Source: JBFXAM01 sp050184295
Lineage (GTDB): Bacteria; Planctomycetota; Phycisphaerae; UBA1845; Fen-1342
Length of the DNA: 48,024 nt
Assembly (NCBI GenBank): GCA_050184295.1
Contig: JBFXAM010000025.1
Coordinates: forward strand, 1-48,024
Direction of reading: 5' to 3'
Part shown: in pieces, positions 34,523 to 41,786 of the stretch
Position numbering within the stretch: the stretch's first letter is position 1
Layout: each line of letters opens with the position of its first letter
Notes under the pieces: generated by a model
Told to the model about the DNA's origin: nothing
The model's database searches: none
Seen by the model: only the letters and a program-made list of their open reading frames with translations
Made by a program: the position numbers and the translations under genes

Positions 34523-35476
34523 ATGGGGCGGCGGGTTCTGATTGTTCTTGCGGGGTGGGCGCTGGCGGCGACGCCGCTGGCGCACGCGGATTTCTACGAC
34601 GAGATTTATCGCGGCCTGGAGCTGCTCGCGACGCCGAGCGGCGGTCCGCTCATCTCGACCGGCGACGGCGGACGGGTGAACGGCGCGCGCTCGGGCCGGC
34701 TGCGGATTCTGCCGGATTCCGTGGGGCGCGGATACAGCCTGGAGTTTGATCGCAGCTTCGGGGTGGACACGCGCGGTCGTCCGGAGGTGCTCGATCTGGG
34801 CGCGTTCGAGATGCAGCTTTCCGGTCAGACGCAGGCTACTTTCGGGTACACGAATCGCGGCATGTTGATCGGCAATGCCAATACGACGGTGCAGAACCTG
34901 CAATACGCGATCCGCGGAAAGACCGGGGCGCAGGATGCCGAGCTCACCGGCGTGCTGAATGGCACCACGTCGATGGAGATCAACCAGTTCGGGTTCTACA
35001 CGATGAACGTGAACCTGAACAACACGAACTCGCAGCTCGTGCTCGACGGCGTGCTGGTGCGCGACGAGCAGGACGCGGATTTCGACATCGGGCCGATCGC
35101 GGTCGAGGGGAACATCTTCTTCGACGGACTGGTTGCGTTGCTGGCGAGCTTCGGCGTCGACACCAATCCGCTCGAAGCGCTCTCGCCGAAGTCGCCGATC
35201 GACCGCATCACCGACTTGCTGACCGAAGAGCTGAAGAACCAGGCGGCGGCGTCGGGTGTGCGGCTGGGCACGTCGGCGGCGAGCCTGACGACGGATCCCG
35301 CGGTGCAGGTGGCGGGGCGGCAATTGATCGGCCCGGGGCGGAGCCCCAACGACGTACGGCCGAGTGAGCGCACAGCGGCGGATACACAGTCCGACGCGTC
35401 GGCGCAGCTTGTTCCGGAGCCGGCGTCGCTCGCGCTGCTGCTGATCGGCGCCGCCGGGCTGCTGCGGCGCCGCTAG
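34523..35476 (+). CDS. PEP-CTERM-sorted secreted protein
   Basis: This 317-residue protein has a signal peptide (MGRRVLIVLAGWALAATPLAHA) and a C-terminal PEP-CTERM tail (VPEPASLALLLIGAAGLLRRR), so it is exported and then processed or anchored by an exosortase-type system. The middle is beta-rich (RILPDSVGRGYSLEFDRSF and EMQLSGQTQATFGYTNRG) with a helical patch near LTDLLTEELKNQAA. Its function is unknown. CAGGAGG precedes the ATG with seven-base spacing. No exosortase gene is in the window. It is divergent from the HEAT gene. Confidence 0.9.
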   Translation: MGRRVLIVLAGWALAATPLAHADFYDEIYRGLELLATPSGGPLISTGDGGRVNGARSGRLRILPDSVGRGYSLEFDRSFGVDTRGRPEVLDLGAFEMQLSGQTQATFGYTNRGMLIGNANTTVQNLQYAIRGKTGAQDAELTGVLNGTTSMEINQFGFYTMNVNLNNTNSQLVLDGVLVRDEQDADFDIGPIAVEGNIFFDGLVALLASFGVDTNPLEALSPKSPIDRITDLLTEELKNQAAASGVRLGTSAASLTTDPAVQVAGRQLIGPGRSPNDVRPSERTAADTQSDASAQLVPEPASLALLLIGAAGLLRRR

Positions 35477-35884
35477 TCGACGCGGTGCCAACCGCAGCGC
35501 GCGTGGCCCGAGCGCGCGAGCAGGCGGGCCGCCGGCGCTGCTCACGGATTGACTGCGGGGCGAGCGGTCGTTTGTTGACCCACTTCCGCCGGTCGTCGAG
35601 CGCCGTGCCGCGGGCACAACACCATACAGCGTTGCCATACTGATTAAATACTCCACGACTACAGTCGTCCGTTTGTAGTGTGCGCGCCGGTGACGCGCAT
35701 TCGAGGGACGCCGAAACGCGCCGCGGTGAGCCTACGACAACCCGCTCGCGGTCACGGTGCACTACGGCGGCCGTGCGGCACGCATCCGCGTCGCCGGGCC
35801 GTAGGAACACGTCGCTCGCGTCGGCCAAGCGCACTCCGACAGGGGCCGCCGGGCGGTGCGGCCCGCCGGTACGCTTGGCGGCGT
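35477..35884. other. 408-base gap containing a short AT-rich island
   Basis: No gene is supported. An AT-rich stretch (about 35632-35655) is followed by a palindrome ACGACT-AC-AGTCGT (35655-35668), which could be regulatory. No pdhA (E1-alpha) is present, although the E1-beta leader follows. Confidence 0.45.
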
Positions 35885-36141
35885 CGCGCCTCGCCCGTTC
35901 GCCGCCGACCGATCAAGCTGTTGACCACAGACACCGGGAGCTTCCCATGGCCGAACTGACAATGGTCAAGGCGTTGAACCTCGCGCTGACCGAGATGATG
36001 CGCGAAGACGCCAACGTGCTCATGATGGGCGAAGACGTCGGGCAGGACGAGGGCGTCTTTCGCGTGACCGAGGGCCTGCTCAAGGAGTTCGGGCCCGACC
36101 GCGTCTTCGACACGCCGCTCGCCGAGGCCGGCATCGTCGGC
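35885..36141 (+). repeat. 257-bp direct repeat, upstream copy (E1-beta leader and first 65 codons)
   Basis: This segment matches 38564-38820 at 256 of 257 positions; the only difference is C at 35914 versus T at 38593. It covers 62 bases of leader, the GGGAG ribosome-binding site and codons 1-65 of E1-beta. The match ends abruptly at Gly65. Confidence 0.95.
35947..36141 (+). pseudogene. Truncated duplicate of the E1-beta gene, in frame with the PEP-CTERM gene
   Basis: The start codon and 65 codons of E1-beta are intact (MAELTMVKALNLALTEMM to DTPLAEAGIVG, with the thiamine-diphosphate Glu60), but everything after Gly65 is missing. The frame continues through GAGAG into the ATG ATG of the PEP-CTERM gene, giving a 319-residue hybrid frame that ends at 36906. 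The ribosome-binding site is preserved, so it may be translated. The hybrid would hide the signal peptide internally and probably not be exported. Confidence 0.8.
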
Positions 36142-36156
36142 GGGGCAGGCGCGGGC

Positions 36157-36906
36157 ATGATGGCGTCCGTGCGATGCCTCGGAGTACTTCTGCTGCTGGG
36201 TGTCGCGTGCGCCGCGAACGCGCGCGCCGCGCCGTACTGGGTCACGTGGGAGGGGAACGACTACCCCGAGAATGAGGGATGGGAGCGGCGGATCAATGGC
36301 GAGGGGCCTGCGATTCGAACGATTGCCGACGGCGTCCTGAATATCGACGGACGCTGGAGCACTCAGGTCGATGATTTCTATCGCGTGAATCGTCCGCTAG
36401 ATCCCGAACCCGGCGAGGAATTCGTGATGCAGTGGCGGCTGCGCGTCAACGAAGTGATCGGGAATCCGCTGGCCCTGTACGACCCCGGGGTCGGGTTGTT
36501 TTCCGACTTGGACAACGAATTGACCTTCGTTCTGGGTACGGACTACATTCGCAGCTATCACGAGAACGCTGTCATAATCACCATTGAGCCGGGTGTATTC
36601 CACGAGTACGAAGTCCGCTCGTCGGACATGCAGAGCTACGAACTTCGAATCGATGGACTGTCGGCCCACTTCGGTGTGTTCTGGGAGCCCAATTTTCGGC
36701 GCTCCGGTATTGACTGGGGAGACTATGCGCGGGGCGCAGGGAGCAGTTCGGATTGGGACTACTTCCGGTTCGGCGTCGTGCCAGAGCCTTCCTCGCTCCT
36801 TCTAGTGCTCGCGTCGCTGTGTGGGGCGCGAATATTACTCTCAACAAGGAGAGTCTCATGTCTCGCATTTCAATTATCGCCGCTGCTTTCCTCGCCTGCT
36901 CGCTGA
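36157..36906 (+). CDS. PEP-CTERM secreted protein (within the E1-beta cargo)
   Basis: This 249-residue protein starts MMASVRCLGVLLLLGVACAANARA, a signal peptide. The central region reads like a jelly-roll or laminin-type domain (EGWERRINGEGPAIRTIAD, WSTQVDDFYRVNRP and FHEYEVRSSDMQSYELRIDG). The PEP-CTERM signature VPEPSSLLLVLASLCGA appears near 36781 and is followed by RILLSTRR, then an unusual 19-residue extension that overlaps the next gene. The start is inferred from the signal peptide, because the Shine-Dalgarno is only GGGGCAGG. Alternative initiation is the E1-beta ATG at 35947. Confidence 0.75.
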   Translation: MMASVRCLGVLLLLGVACAANARAAPYWVTWEGNDYPENEGWERRINGEGPAIRTIADGVLNIDGRWSTQVDDFYRVNRPLDPEPGEEFVMQWRLRVNEVIGNPLALYDPGVGLFSDLDNELTFVLGTDYIRSYHENAVIITIEPGVFHEYEVRSSDMQSYELRIDGLSAHFGVFWEPNFRRSGIDWGDYARGAGSSSDWDYFRFGVVPEPSSLLLVLASLCGARILLSTRRVSCLAFQLSPLLSSPAR

Positions 36907-38150
36907 ATGCCCGAGCGGACATCTGCCTCTGGAGCGGCACGCCCGGCAACGTGAGTATTGTTGGGGCAAACGTCGAAATCCTCGCCGCCGGCACATACAA
37001 ATTCGAGGCCGTCACGAGCTGCGGATCGTCTACTACGCTTGCCGACATTGGGGCGATTACGATCAACTCTTCCGTCACCGGAACCGTGACCGTCTACATC
37101 GAGAGTCGGTCAGACAACAACACGGCCGGCGCCGTCAACGTCGGCTCGATCAACCTCACGAATACGTCCGGCGTCACCGGCGAGCTCGCCGAGCTGCGCA
37201 TCACCGGCGACCTCGGCACGCCGTCGGTGGCCTCCGAAGTCACCGCGATCACCGGCGTCGCCAGCGTCGGTGGTGATCTTCTGCGCGAATTCAACACAAA
37301 CGGCCTGACCGGATCATTTGCCGCCAGCGCCATCAACAAGACGCTCAAGATCACGGGGACCCATACGGGCGCCATCACCGCAGCCACGCTCACCCAGACC
37401 GGCAACATCTGGCTCAGCGGCGCCGGAACCCACACGGGGTCCGTCACTGTCACTGGCGGGTGCCGCGGCAGCCTGCTCGCGGGGACGAGCGGCACGAGCG
37501 CGACCGTGAGCGGCGACTGGACGGTGGGCGGCGACCTCACCGGGAACATCCGCATCTGCGGAACGATGAACGGAATTAACGACATCTTGGGAGAAGTGAA
37601 TCAAGCGTCCGACGTCCCGTCGCGCCCGATCTACATCACAACCTTGAACAACGTGCTTCGAATTCGGGGGGCGCTGAAACCCGATCCGGGTGTGCCCAGC
37701 GGATCATGGAACCTCGAGTGCGACAGTGCGGACACCAGCCCGGTGCGCACGGTGATCATCGGGACGATGGGTTCCGGCGGCGCTGTGGCAACCGACTATG
37801 ACGGCTACGATTCGGAGCATAACTGGAGTTCGTCCGCCATCATTCGCAAGGGTTCAACGGACTACACCGCCAACATCGCCTCAGAGCGACTCTACCGGAT
37901 CACGTGTTGCAAAGGCGACATGAACAACGACGGCGTGGTCAATTCATTTGACATCGATCCGTTCGTCATGGCGATTACCGATCCGAACGATTACGACGAC
38001 GCCTTCCCGGGCCTCGACGGCAGCCGCGTTTACCACGCCGACGTGGACGACACCGACGGCGGCGGGCCGTGCGACGGGCTCGTGAACAACTTCGATTTCG
38101 ACCGCTTAACCTACATCATCACGAGCGGCGGTTGTTGTGTCGTTGACTGA
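36858..38150 (+). CDS. Secreted protein with C-terminal dockerin-like tail (within the E1-beta cargo)
   Basis: This 430-residue protein starts MSRISIIAAAFLACSLNARA with an AAGGAG seven bases upstream. It overlaps the end of the PEP-CTERM gene by 49 bases in another frame. The body is Thr/Gly/Ser/Ala-rich with repeated short strands (TGSVTVTGGCRGSLLAG and VGGDLTGNIRICG), a beta-helix-like pattern. The tail holds dockerin-type loops (KGDMNNDGVVNSFDIDPF and CDGLVNNFDFDRL) and ends GGCCVVD. The TGA stop is followed by 66 in-frame codons. No catalytic motif is visible. The protein is probably extracellular. Confidence 0.82.
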   Translation: MSRISIIAAAFLACSLNARADICLWSGTPGNVSIVGANVEILAAGTYKFEAVTSCGSSTTLADIGAITINSSVTGTVTVYIESRSDNNTAGAVNVGSINLTNTSGVTGELAELRITGDLGTPSVASEVTAITGVASVGGDLLREFNTNGLTGSFAASAINKTLKITGTHTGAITAATLTQTGNIWLSGAGTHTGSVTVTGGCRGSLLAGTSGTSATVSGDWTVGGDLTGNIRICGTMNGINDILGEVNQASDVPSRPIYITTLNNVLRIRGALKPDPGVPSGSWNLECDSADTSPVRTVIIGTMGSGGAVATDYDGYDSEHNWSSSAIIRKGSTDYTANIASERLYRITCCKGDMNNDGVVNSFDIDPFVMAITDPNDYDDAFPGLDGSRVYHADVDDTDGGGPCDGLVNNFDFDRLTYIITSGGCCVVD

Positions 38151-38351
38151 ACCGAGTCCTGCCCTGGCTCGTGCGGTTTCCCCACTATCGCTGACGGCGA
38201 CCCGTTTGCGGTGGCCATTCTCTACCGCGACAACGTCGCGCCGGCCCGCTTCGCGGCCATGTACAACCTGATTGCCGATGTGGCGGAGTATCACGCCGAC
38301 CGAGACCGTCGGTTGTTCTGGGCGGAGGTGCTGGAGTATCTGAGCGAATAG
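38151..38351 (+). pseudogene. Coding remnant following the dockerin gene, related to 17304-17423
   Basis: In frame with the dockerin gene and directly after its TGA, the DNA is open for 66 codons to a TAG at 38349. It reads ADGDPFAVAILYRDN, MYNLIADVAEYHADRDRRLF and EVLEYLSE. It matches the decayed copy at 17.3 kb over about 30 residues. A GTG at 38211 or ATG at 38259 could start it, but no Shine-Dalgarno is seen. I cannot name the family. It could be the tail of a once longer protein. Confidence 0.55.
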
Positions 38352-38563
38352 TAGCCGCAATCGGGGCGGGCACTCGAGAAGGAGATTGAACCGCAGTCAG
38401 AGACGCTCTCGCTCGCGGGTCGATGGTCCCGCGGCGGGGCGCCCCCGCGCCCCGATGTTTCTACCGGCCATCATTCCAATGTTCCCACGAGTCCACGCGT
38501 TCGCCTGCTGCCGTCCTGTCACCCCCAACGCTCCGTGAAGGCACCGTCCCCGTGCGTTCGGCC

Positions 38564-38820
38564 CGCGCCTCGCCCGTTCGCCGCCGACCGATTAAGCTGT
38601 TGACCACAGACACCGGGAGCTTCCCATGGCCGAACTGACAATGGTCAAGGCGTTGAACCTCGCGCTGACCGAGATGATGCGCGAAGACGCCAACGTGCTC
38701 ATGATGGGCGAAGACGTCGGGCAGGACGAGGGCGTCTTTCGCGTGACCGAGGGCCTGCTCAAGGAGTTCGGGCCCGACCGCGTCTTCGACACGCCGCTCG
38801 CCGAGGCCGGCATCGTCGGC
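38564..38820 (+). repeat. 257-bp direct repeat, downstream copy
   Basis: This is the copy attached to the intact E1-beta gene; see 35885-36141. The offset between the copies is 2679 bases. Confidence 0.95.
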
Positions 38821-39606
38821 ACCGCCGTCGGGTTGTGTTTCCGCGGCTTTCGACCCGTGTGCGAGATGCAGTTCGACGGCTTCTCCTACCAGGCGTTTCA
38901 TCACGTCGAGGGCCACGTGCGGCGATTCCGCAATCGGACGCGCGGCCGCTACACGTGTCCGATGGTGATCCGCATGCCGTACGGCGGCGGCATCCGCGCG
39001 ATCGAGCATCACAGCGAAGCGCCCGAGGCGACCTATGCGCACCTCGCGGGGCTGAAGGTGGTGATCTGCTCGGGTCCGCGGAACGCGCGGGCACTGCTGC
39101 GGGCGGCGATGAAGAGTCCCGATCCGGTGATCTTCTTCGAGCCGAAGGGCATGTATCGCTCGATCCGCGAAGAGGTGCCGGATCAGCCCGAGGAGATGCC
39201 GCTCGGCAAGGGTGTGATCGCGCGGGCGGGCAAGGATGCGACGATCATCACGTATGGCGCGATGGTGCGTGTCGCGCTGGACGCCGCCGAGGAGCTTGCC
39301 GACGACCACGAGATCGACGCGGAGGTGGTCGATCTGCTGAGCGTGTCGCCGCTGGACAGCGAGCTGATCAACGAGAGCGTGCGCAAGACGGGCCGGGCGG
39401 TGGTGGTGCACGAAGCGCCGCGACACTGTGGGGTGGGCGCGGAGATCATGGCGCGGATCGTGGAAGACAGCCTGATGTACCTCGAGGCGCCGATCAAGCG
39501 CGTGACGGGCTACGACACGATCATCCCGTTCTTCGCGAACGAAAAGACGTATATCCCCGACCCGGCGCGCGTCGTGCAGGCGACGGTGGAGACGGTGAGG
39601 TTTTAG
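38626..39606 (+). CDS. pdhB: 2-oxoacid dehydrogenase E1 component, beta subunit (pyruvate dehydrogenase type)
   Basis: The beta subunit pairs with E1-alpha to decarboxylate a 2-oxoacid with thiamine diphosphate and load the product on E2 lipoate. The 326-residue protein is full length, with the cofactor Glu60 in DTPLAEAGIVG, AVGLCFRGFRPVCEMQFDGF, PYGGGIRAIEHHSEAPE and the C-terminal transketolase domain (DATIITYGAMV and DLLSVSPLD). GGGAG precedes the ATG by six bases. Pyruvate or branched-chain specificity cannot be told apart. The usual neighbour pdhA is absent on both sides, and the first 65 codons are duplicated upstream around a foreign-looking cargo. Confidence 0.93.
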   Translation: MAELTMVKALNLALTEMMREDANVLMMGEDVGQDEGVFRVTEGLLKEFGPDRVFDTPLAEAGIVGTAVGLCFRGFRPVCEMQFDGFSYQAFHHVEGHVRRFRNRTRGRYTCPMVIRMPYGGGIRAIEHHSEAPEATYAHLAGLKVVICSGPRNARALLRAAMKSPDPVIFFEPKGMYRSIREEVPDQPEEMPLGKGVIARAGKDATIITYGAMVRVALDAAEELADDHEIDAEVVDLLSVSPLDSELINESVRKTGRAVVVHEAPRHCGVGAEIMARIVEDSLMYLEAPIKRVTGYDTIIPFFANEKTYIPDPARVVQATVETVRF

Positions 39607-39774
39607 TGGGCGCGCCTCGGACGCGGTCGCGTTGCCGGGCAGCCGGCGACGCGACGGACAATCGCGCGGACCGGCGAAGGAAGAGCCCACGAGCAGCACC
39701 GTTGAGGCGGTAGTGAGAGTCGTGCGGAGTCGCGCTGTGGCGCACCGTCGTTCTGACAGCGCGTAGGTCGCATC

Positions 39775-40104
39775 ATGTGGCGCCGCCTGGCCGGCGGCGA
39801 TTGCGGAGAACCAGCCACGCCTCCCGATGCACCCCGGACACCCGACGCCGCCGGCGGCTTGCCGCCCGCGTTTACCGCCGACCAATTGAAGGCGGCGATG
39901 AAGGCGTTCAAGAAGCGCCTGAAGCTGGCGCGGCTCGACGCCGAATCGTCGCTGGGACACGGGCCGACGAGCAGCGGCGCCCGCTCCGGAATCGTCGCGA
40001 TTGTGCCGCCAAGTCAATATCCGCAGGCGTTGTGGGACGAGCTGGCCCGCGTGGGCCGGCTGCGTCGCGCCGGCGGGGGGATGTACGAGCTGGGCGACAG
40101 CTAG
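39775..40104 (+). CDS. Small conserved protein of unknown function
   Basis: This 109-residue protein has a Pro-rich start (DCGEPATPPDAPRTP) and a helical core, FTADQLKAAMKAFKKRLKLA. The C-terminal half (SGIVAIVPPSQYPQALWDEL and GRLRRAGGGMYELGDS) looks well conserved. It resembles small planctomycete proteins I have seen beside housekeeping genes, but I know no function. It has no membrane segment. The Shine-Dalgarno is not evident. Lysine-rich residues 47-53 might bind nucleic acid; that is only a guess. Confidence 0.7.
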   Translation: MWRRLAGGDCGEPATPPDAPRTPDAAGGLPPAFTADQLKAAMKAFKKRLKLARLDAESSLGHGPTSSGARSGIVAIVPPSQYPQALWDELARVGRLRRAGGGMYELGDS

Positions 40105-40314
40105 CCTGGTGGCTCACCAACCACTCGCGTCGTGCTTGGCGGGTGTTATGGGCGTGCTCGGCCACCGTAGCGGCAAACCGACTGGCGGGACACGCGCACC
40201 GCCGTGATGAGCGCCACGATTCACCGCGACCGCACTCGATCCGGTCGTGACCGCACGGAGCTCCCGTGCATCGCACGCGGCGTCCGGTGTGACTGGGGCA
40301 CGGAAGCAGTGAGA

Positions 40315-40332
40315 AGCCGCGGACCCGCGGCT
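40315..40332. terminator. Hairpin between convergent genes
   Basis: AGCCGCG, loop GACC, CGCGGCT is a perfect 7-bp stem about 36 bases from the stop of the 40368 gene. No U-tract is present. Confidence 0.35.
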
Positions 40333-40367
40333 GATTCAGGCGCGCCGGCCGCACGCGACGCCGCGCG

Positions 40368-40778
40368 CTACCGCGTCAACCACCAGATCAGCGCCGCGCT
40401 GCCGACGAGCGCGATCGCCGCCAGCGTGCCGACCGCCGCGCGGCCCGATGCAGCGCCGGGCCGATGCGTCGTGTTCAGTTCGTCGCCGACATCGCGCCAC
40501 GATGCGTGCCGCCACTCTTCGTGGTCGCGGAAAAACGACGCGAACAGGTTCCGCAGCGTCTCGCCGTCGACGGGCTGCTCGTGTTCGGTTTCGAGCCGCA
40601 AGTGTCGTCCGTCGCGGCGCACCTCAACCATACGTCCGTCCGTCTGCATGTAGTCTTCGGGGGCGCGCGAGAGAATGACAAAGCCGCCGGCGCGACGGGC
40701 CTCGACCAGCGCGGCGTCGATGTCCGACTCTTTCGGACTCCGGCGCTCGCCGGCGGATTCGGTGTTCAGCTTCCACAT
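40368..40778 (-). CDS. Tail-anchored small membrane protein
   Basis: This 136-residue protein starts MWKLNTESAGERRSPKESD. The N-terminal two thirds are soluble, with FVILSRAPEDYMQTDGRMVE and RLETEHEQPVDGETLRNLF. A hydrophobic segment at the C-terminus (about 115-135, GTLAAIALVGSAALIWWL) would anchor it. I do not recognise a family. The frame is open upstream, but residues there are low-complexity. The Shine-Dalgarno is weak. It is divergent from tRNA-Ser. Confidence 0.68.
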   Translation of the reverse strand: MWKLNTESAGERRSPKESDIDAALVEARRAGGFVILSRAPEDYMQTDGRMVEVRRDGRHLRLETEHEQPVDGETLRNLFASFFRDHEEWRHASWRDVGDELNTTHRPGAASGRAAVGTLAAIALVGSAALIWWLTR

Positions 40779-40884
40779 GGGCGGATCCGCGCGGCTCGCG
40801 CGGTTGTGCGCCGTTCGTGTCGCTCGGCGAATGTTTACATCGCGTGTGAGTCTCGTGGGGCGTTGCATCCGTGGCGCGTGGGTA

Positions 40885-40905
40885 CCCGCCGCGCCCAGCG
40901 GCGGG
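40885..40905. repeat. Dispersed GC hairpin, copy 3
   Basis: CCCGCCGC and GCGGCGGG surround the loop GCCCA. Read on the minus strand the loop is TGGGC, as in copy 2. It lies between the divergent 40368 gene and tRNA-Ser. Confidence 0.75.
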
Positions 40906-41062
40906 CCGGGCCCCGCGCCTGCCGCACGGCGTTCTGATTGGCAGCCGCGCGCGAGACGCAAGGTCACTTCGCGGGTCACGCGGTCGTGTCTGGACGCTGC
41001 CGGAACCGGGCGATAAACTCGGGACGGTCAGGAGTCCGTCGGCGGAAGGCGGATTCGCTTCG

Positions 41063-41153
41063 GGAGAGGTGGCCGAGCGGCTGAAGGCACCGGTTTGCTA
41101 AACCGGCGTACTGCTTATTGGCGGTACCGCGGGTTCGAATCCCGCCCTCTCCG
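41063..41153 (+). tRNA. tRNA-Ser (anticodon GCT)
   Basis: The acceptor GGAGAGG (41063-41069) pairs with CCTCTCC (41146-41152). The anticodon stem CCGGT/ACCGG encloses TTGCTAA, so GCT at 41097-41099 reads AGC/AGU serine codons. A long variable arm with GTAC/GTAC pairing and GGTTCGAATCC in the T-loop confirm a class II tRNA. CCA is not encoded. Confidence 0.97.
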
Positions 41154-41254
41154 GTTTCCCATCGTCCGGACACGCCGCGCAGATCGACGCACTTGCGCCG
41201 ATCGGTCGCAGCGCTTGGCAACGAACTCCCGGCCGAGCGGTGGAGTGCGCGCCG

Positions 41255-41740
41255 ATGCCCGCGGAACGGGACAATTCCGACCATGCGGTGACGATCCGTC
41301 CGCGCCGGACCGACGATGGCGACGCCGCCGAACGCATCCTGCGCGCCGTTCCAGACTGGTTCGGCATCGAGGACTCGCTGATCCAATATGCCCGTGACGT
41401 GGAGCGGTTTCCGACGTGGATCGCGGACGCCGCGGGCCGGGCGATCGGGTTCGTGACGCTTCACCGCCACTTCGAACACGCGGCCGAGATTCATTGCATC
41501 GCCGTGGTCCGGTCGGAGCATCGGCGGGGCGTCGGGGCCGCGTTGATCGCCCGCGCGGAGGCGGAATGCCGCGCGTGGGGCGTGCGCTTTTTGCAGGTGA
41601 AAACGTTGGGGCCGTCGCGGCCTTGCGAGTTCTACGATCGGACACGGGCATTCTATCTTGCCCAGGGGTTCACCGCGCTGGAGGAGTTTCCGACGCTGTG
41701 GCCGGGCAACCCGTGCCTCCAACTCGTCAAGCGGCTGTGA
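41255..41740 (+). CDS. GNAT-family N-acetyltransferase
   Basis: This 161-residue protein transfers an acetyl group from acetyl-CoA. It has the GNAT core: WIADAAGRAIGFVTLHRHF, IHCIAVVRSEHRRGVGAALI (the CoA-binding motif A with the HRRGVG loop) and FYDRTRAFYLAQGFTALEEF. The substrate is not evident. I chose the ATG at 41255, which has a GGAG nine bases upstream, over the GTG five codons earlier. It follows tRNA-Ser by about 100 bases and converges on the kinase gene. Confidence 0.9.
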   Translation: MPAERDNSDHAVTIRPRRTDDGDAAERILRAVPDWFGIEDSLIQYARDVERFPTWIADAAGRAIGFVTLHRHFEHAAEIHCIAVVRSEHRRGVGAALIARAEAECRAWGVRFLQVKTLGPSRPCEFYDRTRAFYLAQGFTALEEFPTLWPGNPCLQLVKRL

Positions 41741-41786
41741 TCCGCGGCGGCGCGCGCTCCGCGAGGTCACGCGCTCCGGTACGGGC

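Noticed and set aside
31389..34541. A 1050-codon open frame on the plus strand opposite the HEAT-repeat gene
   Set aside because: The predicted product is Arg/Gly/Ala-rich without domain logic. The minus strand has a signal peptide, GGAGG and HEAT repeats. The long frame is a high-GC shadow.
38148..38351. Selenocysteine or programmed readthrough at the TGA after the dockerin gene
   Set aside because: The following codons look like a separate remnant, and no SECIS-type hairpin was recognised; high-GC DNA often stays open.
35885..38820. Insertion sequence or transposon
   Set aside because: No transposase or short terminal inverted repeats are seen; the flanking repeat is 257 bp of a host gene.
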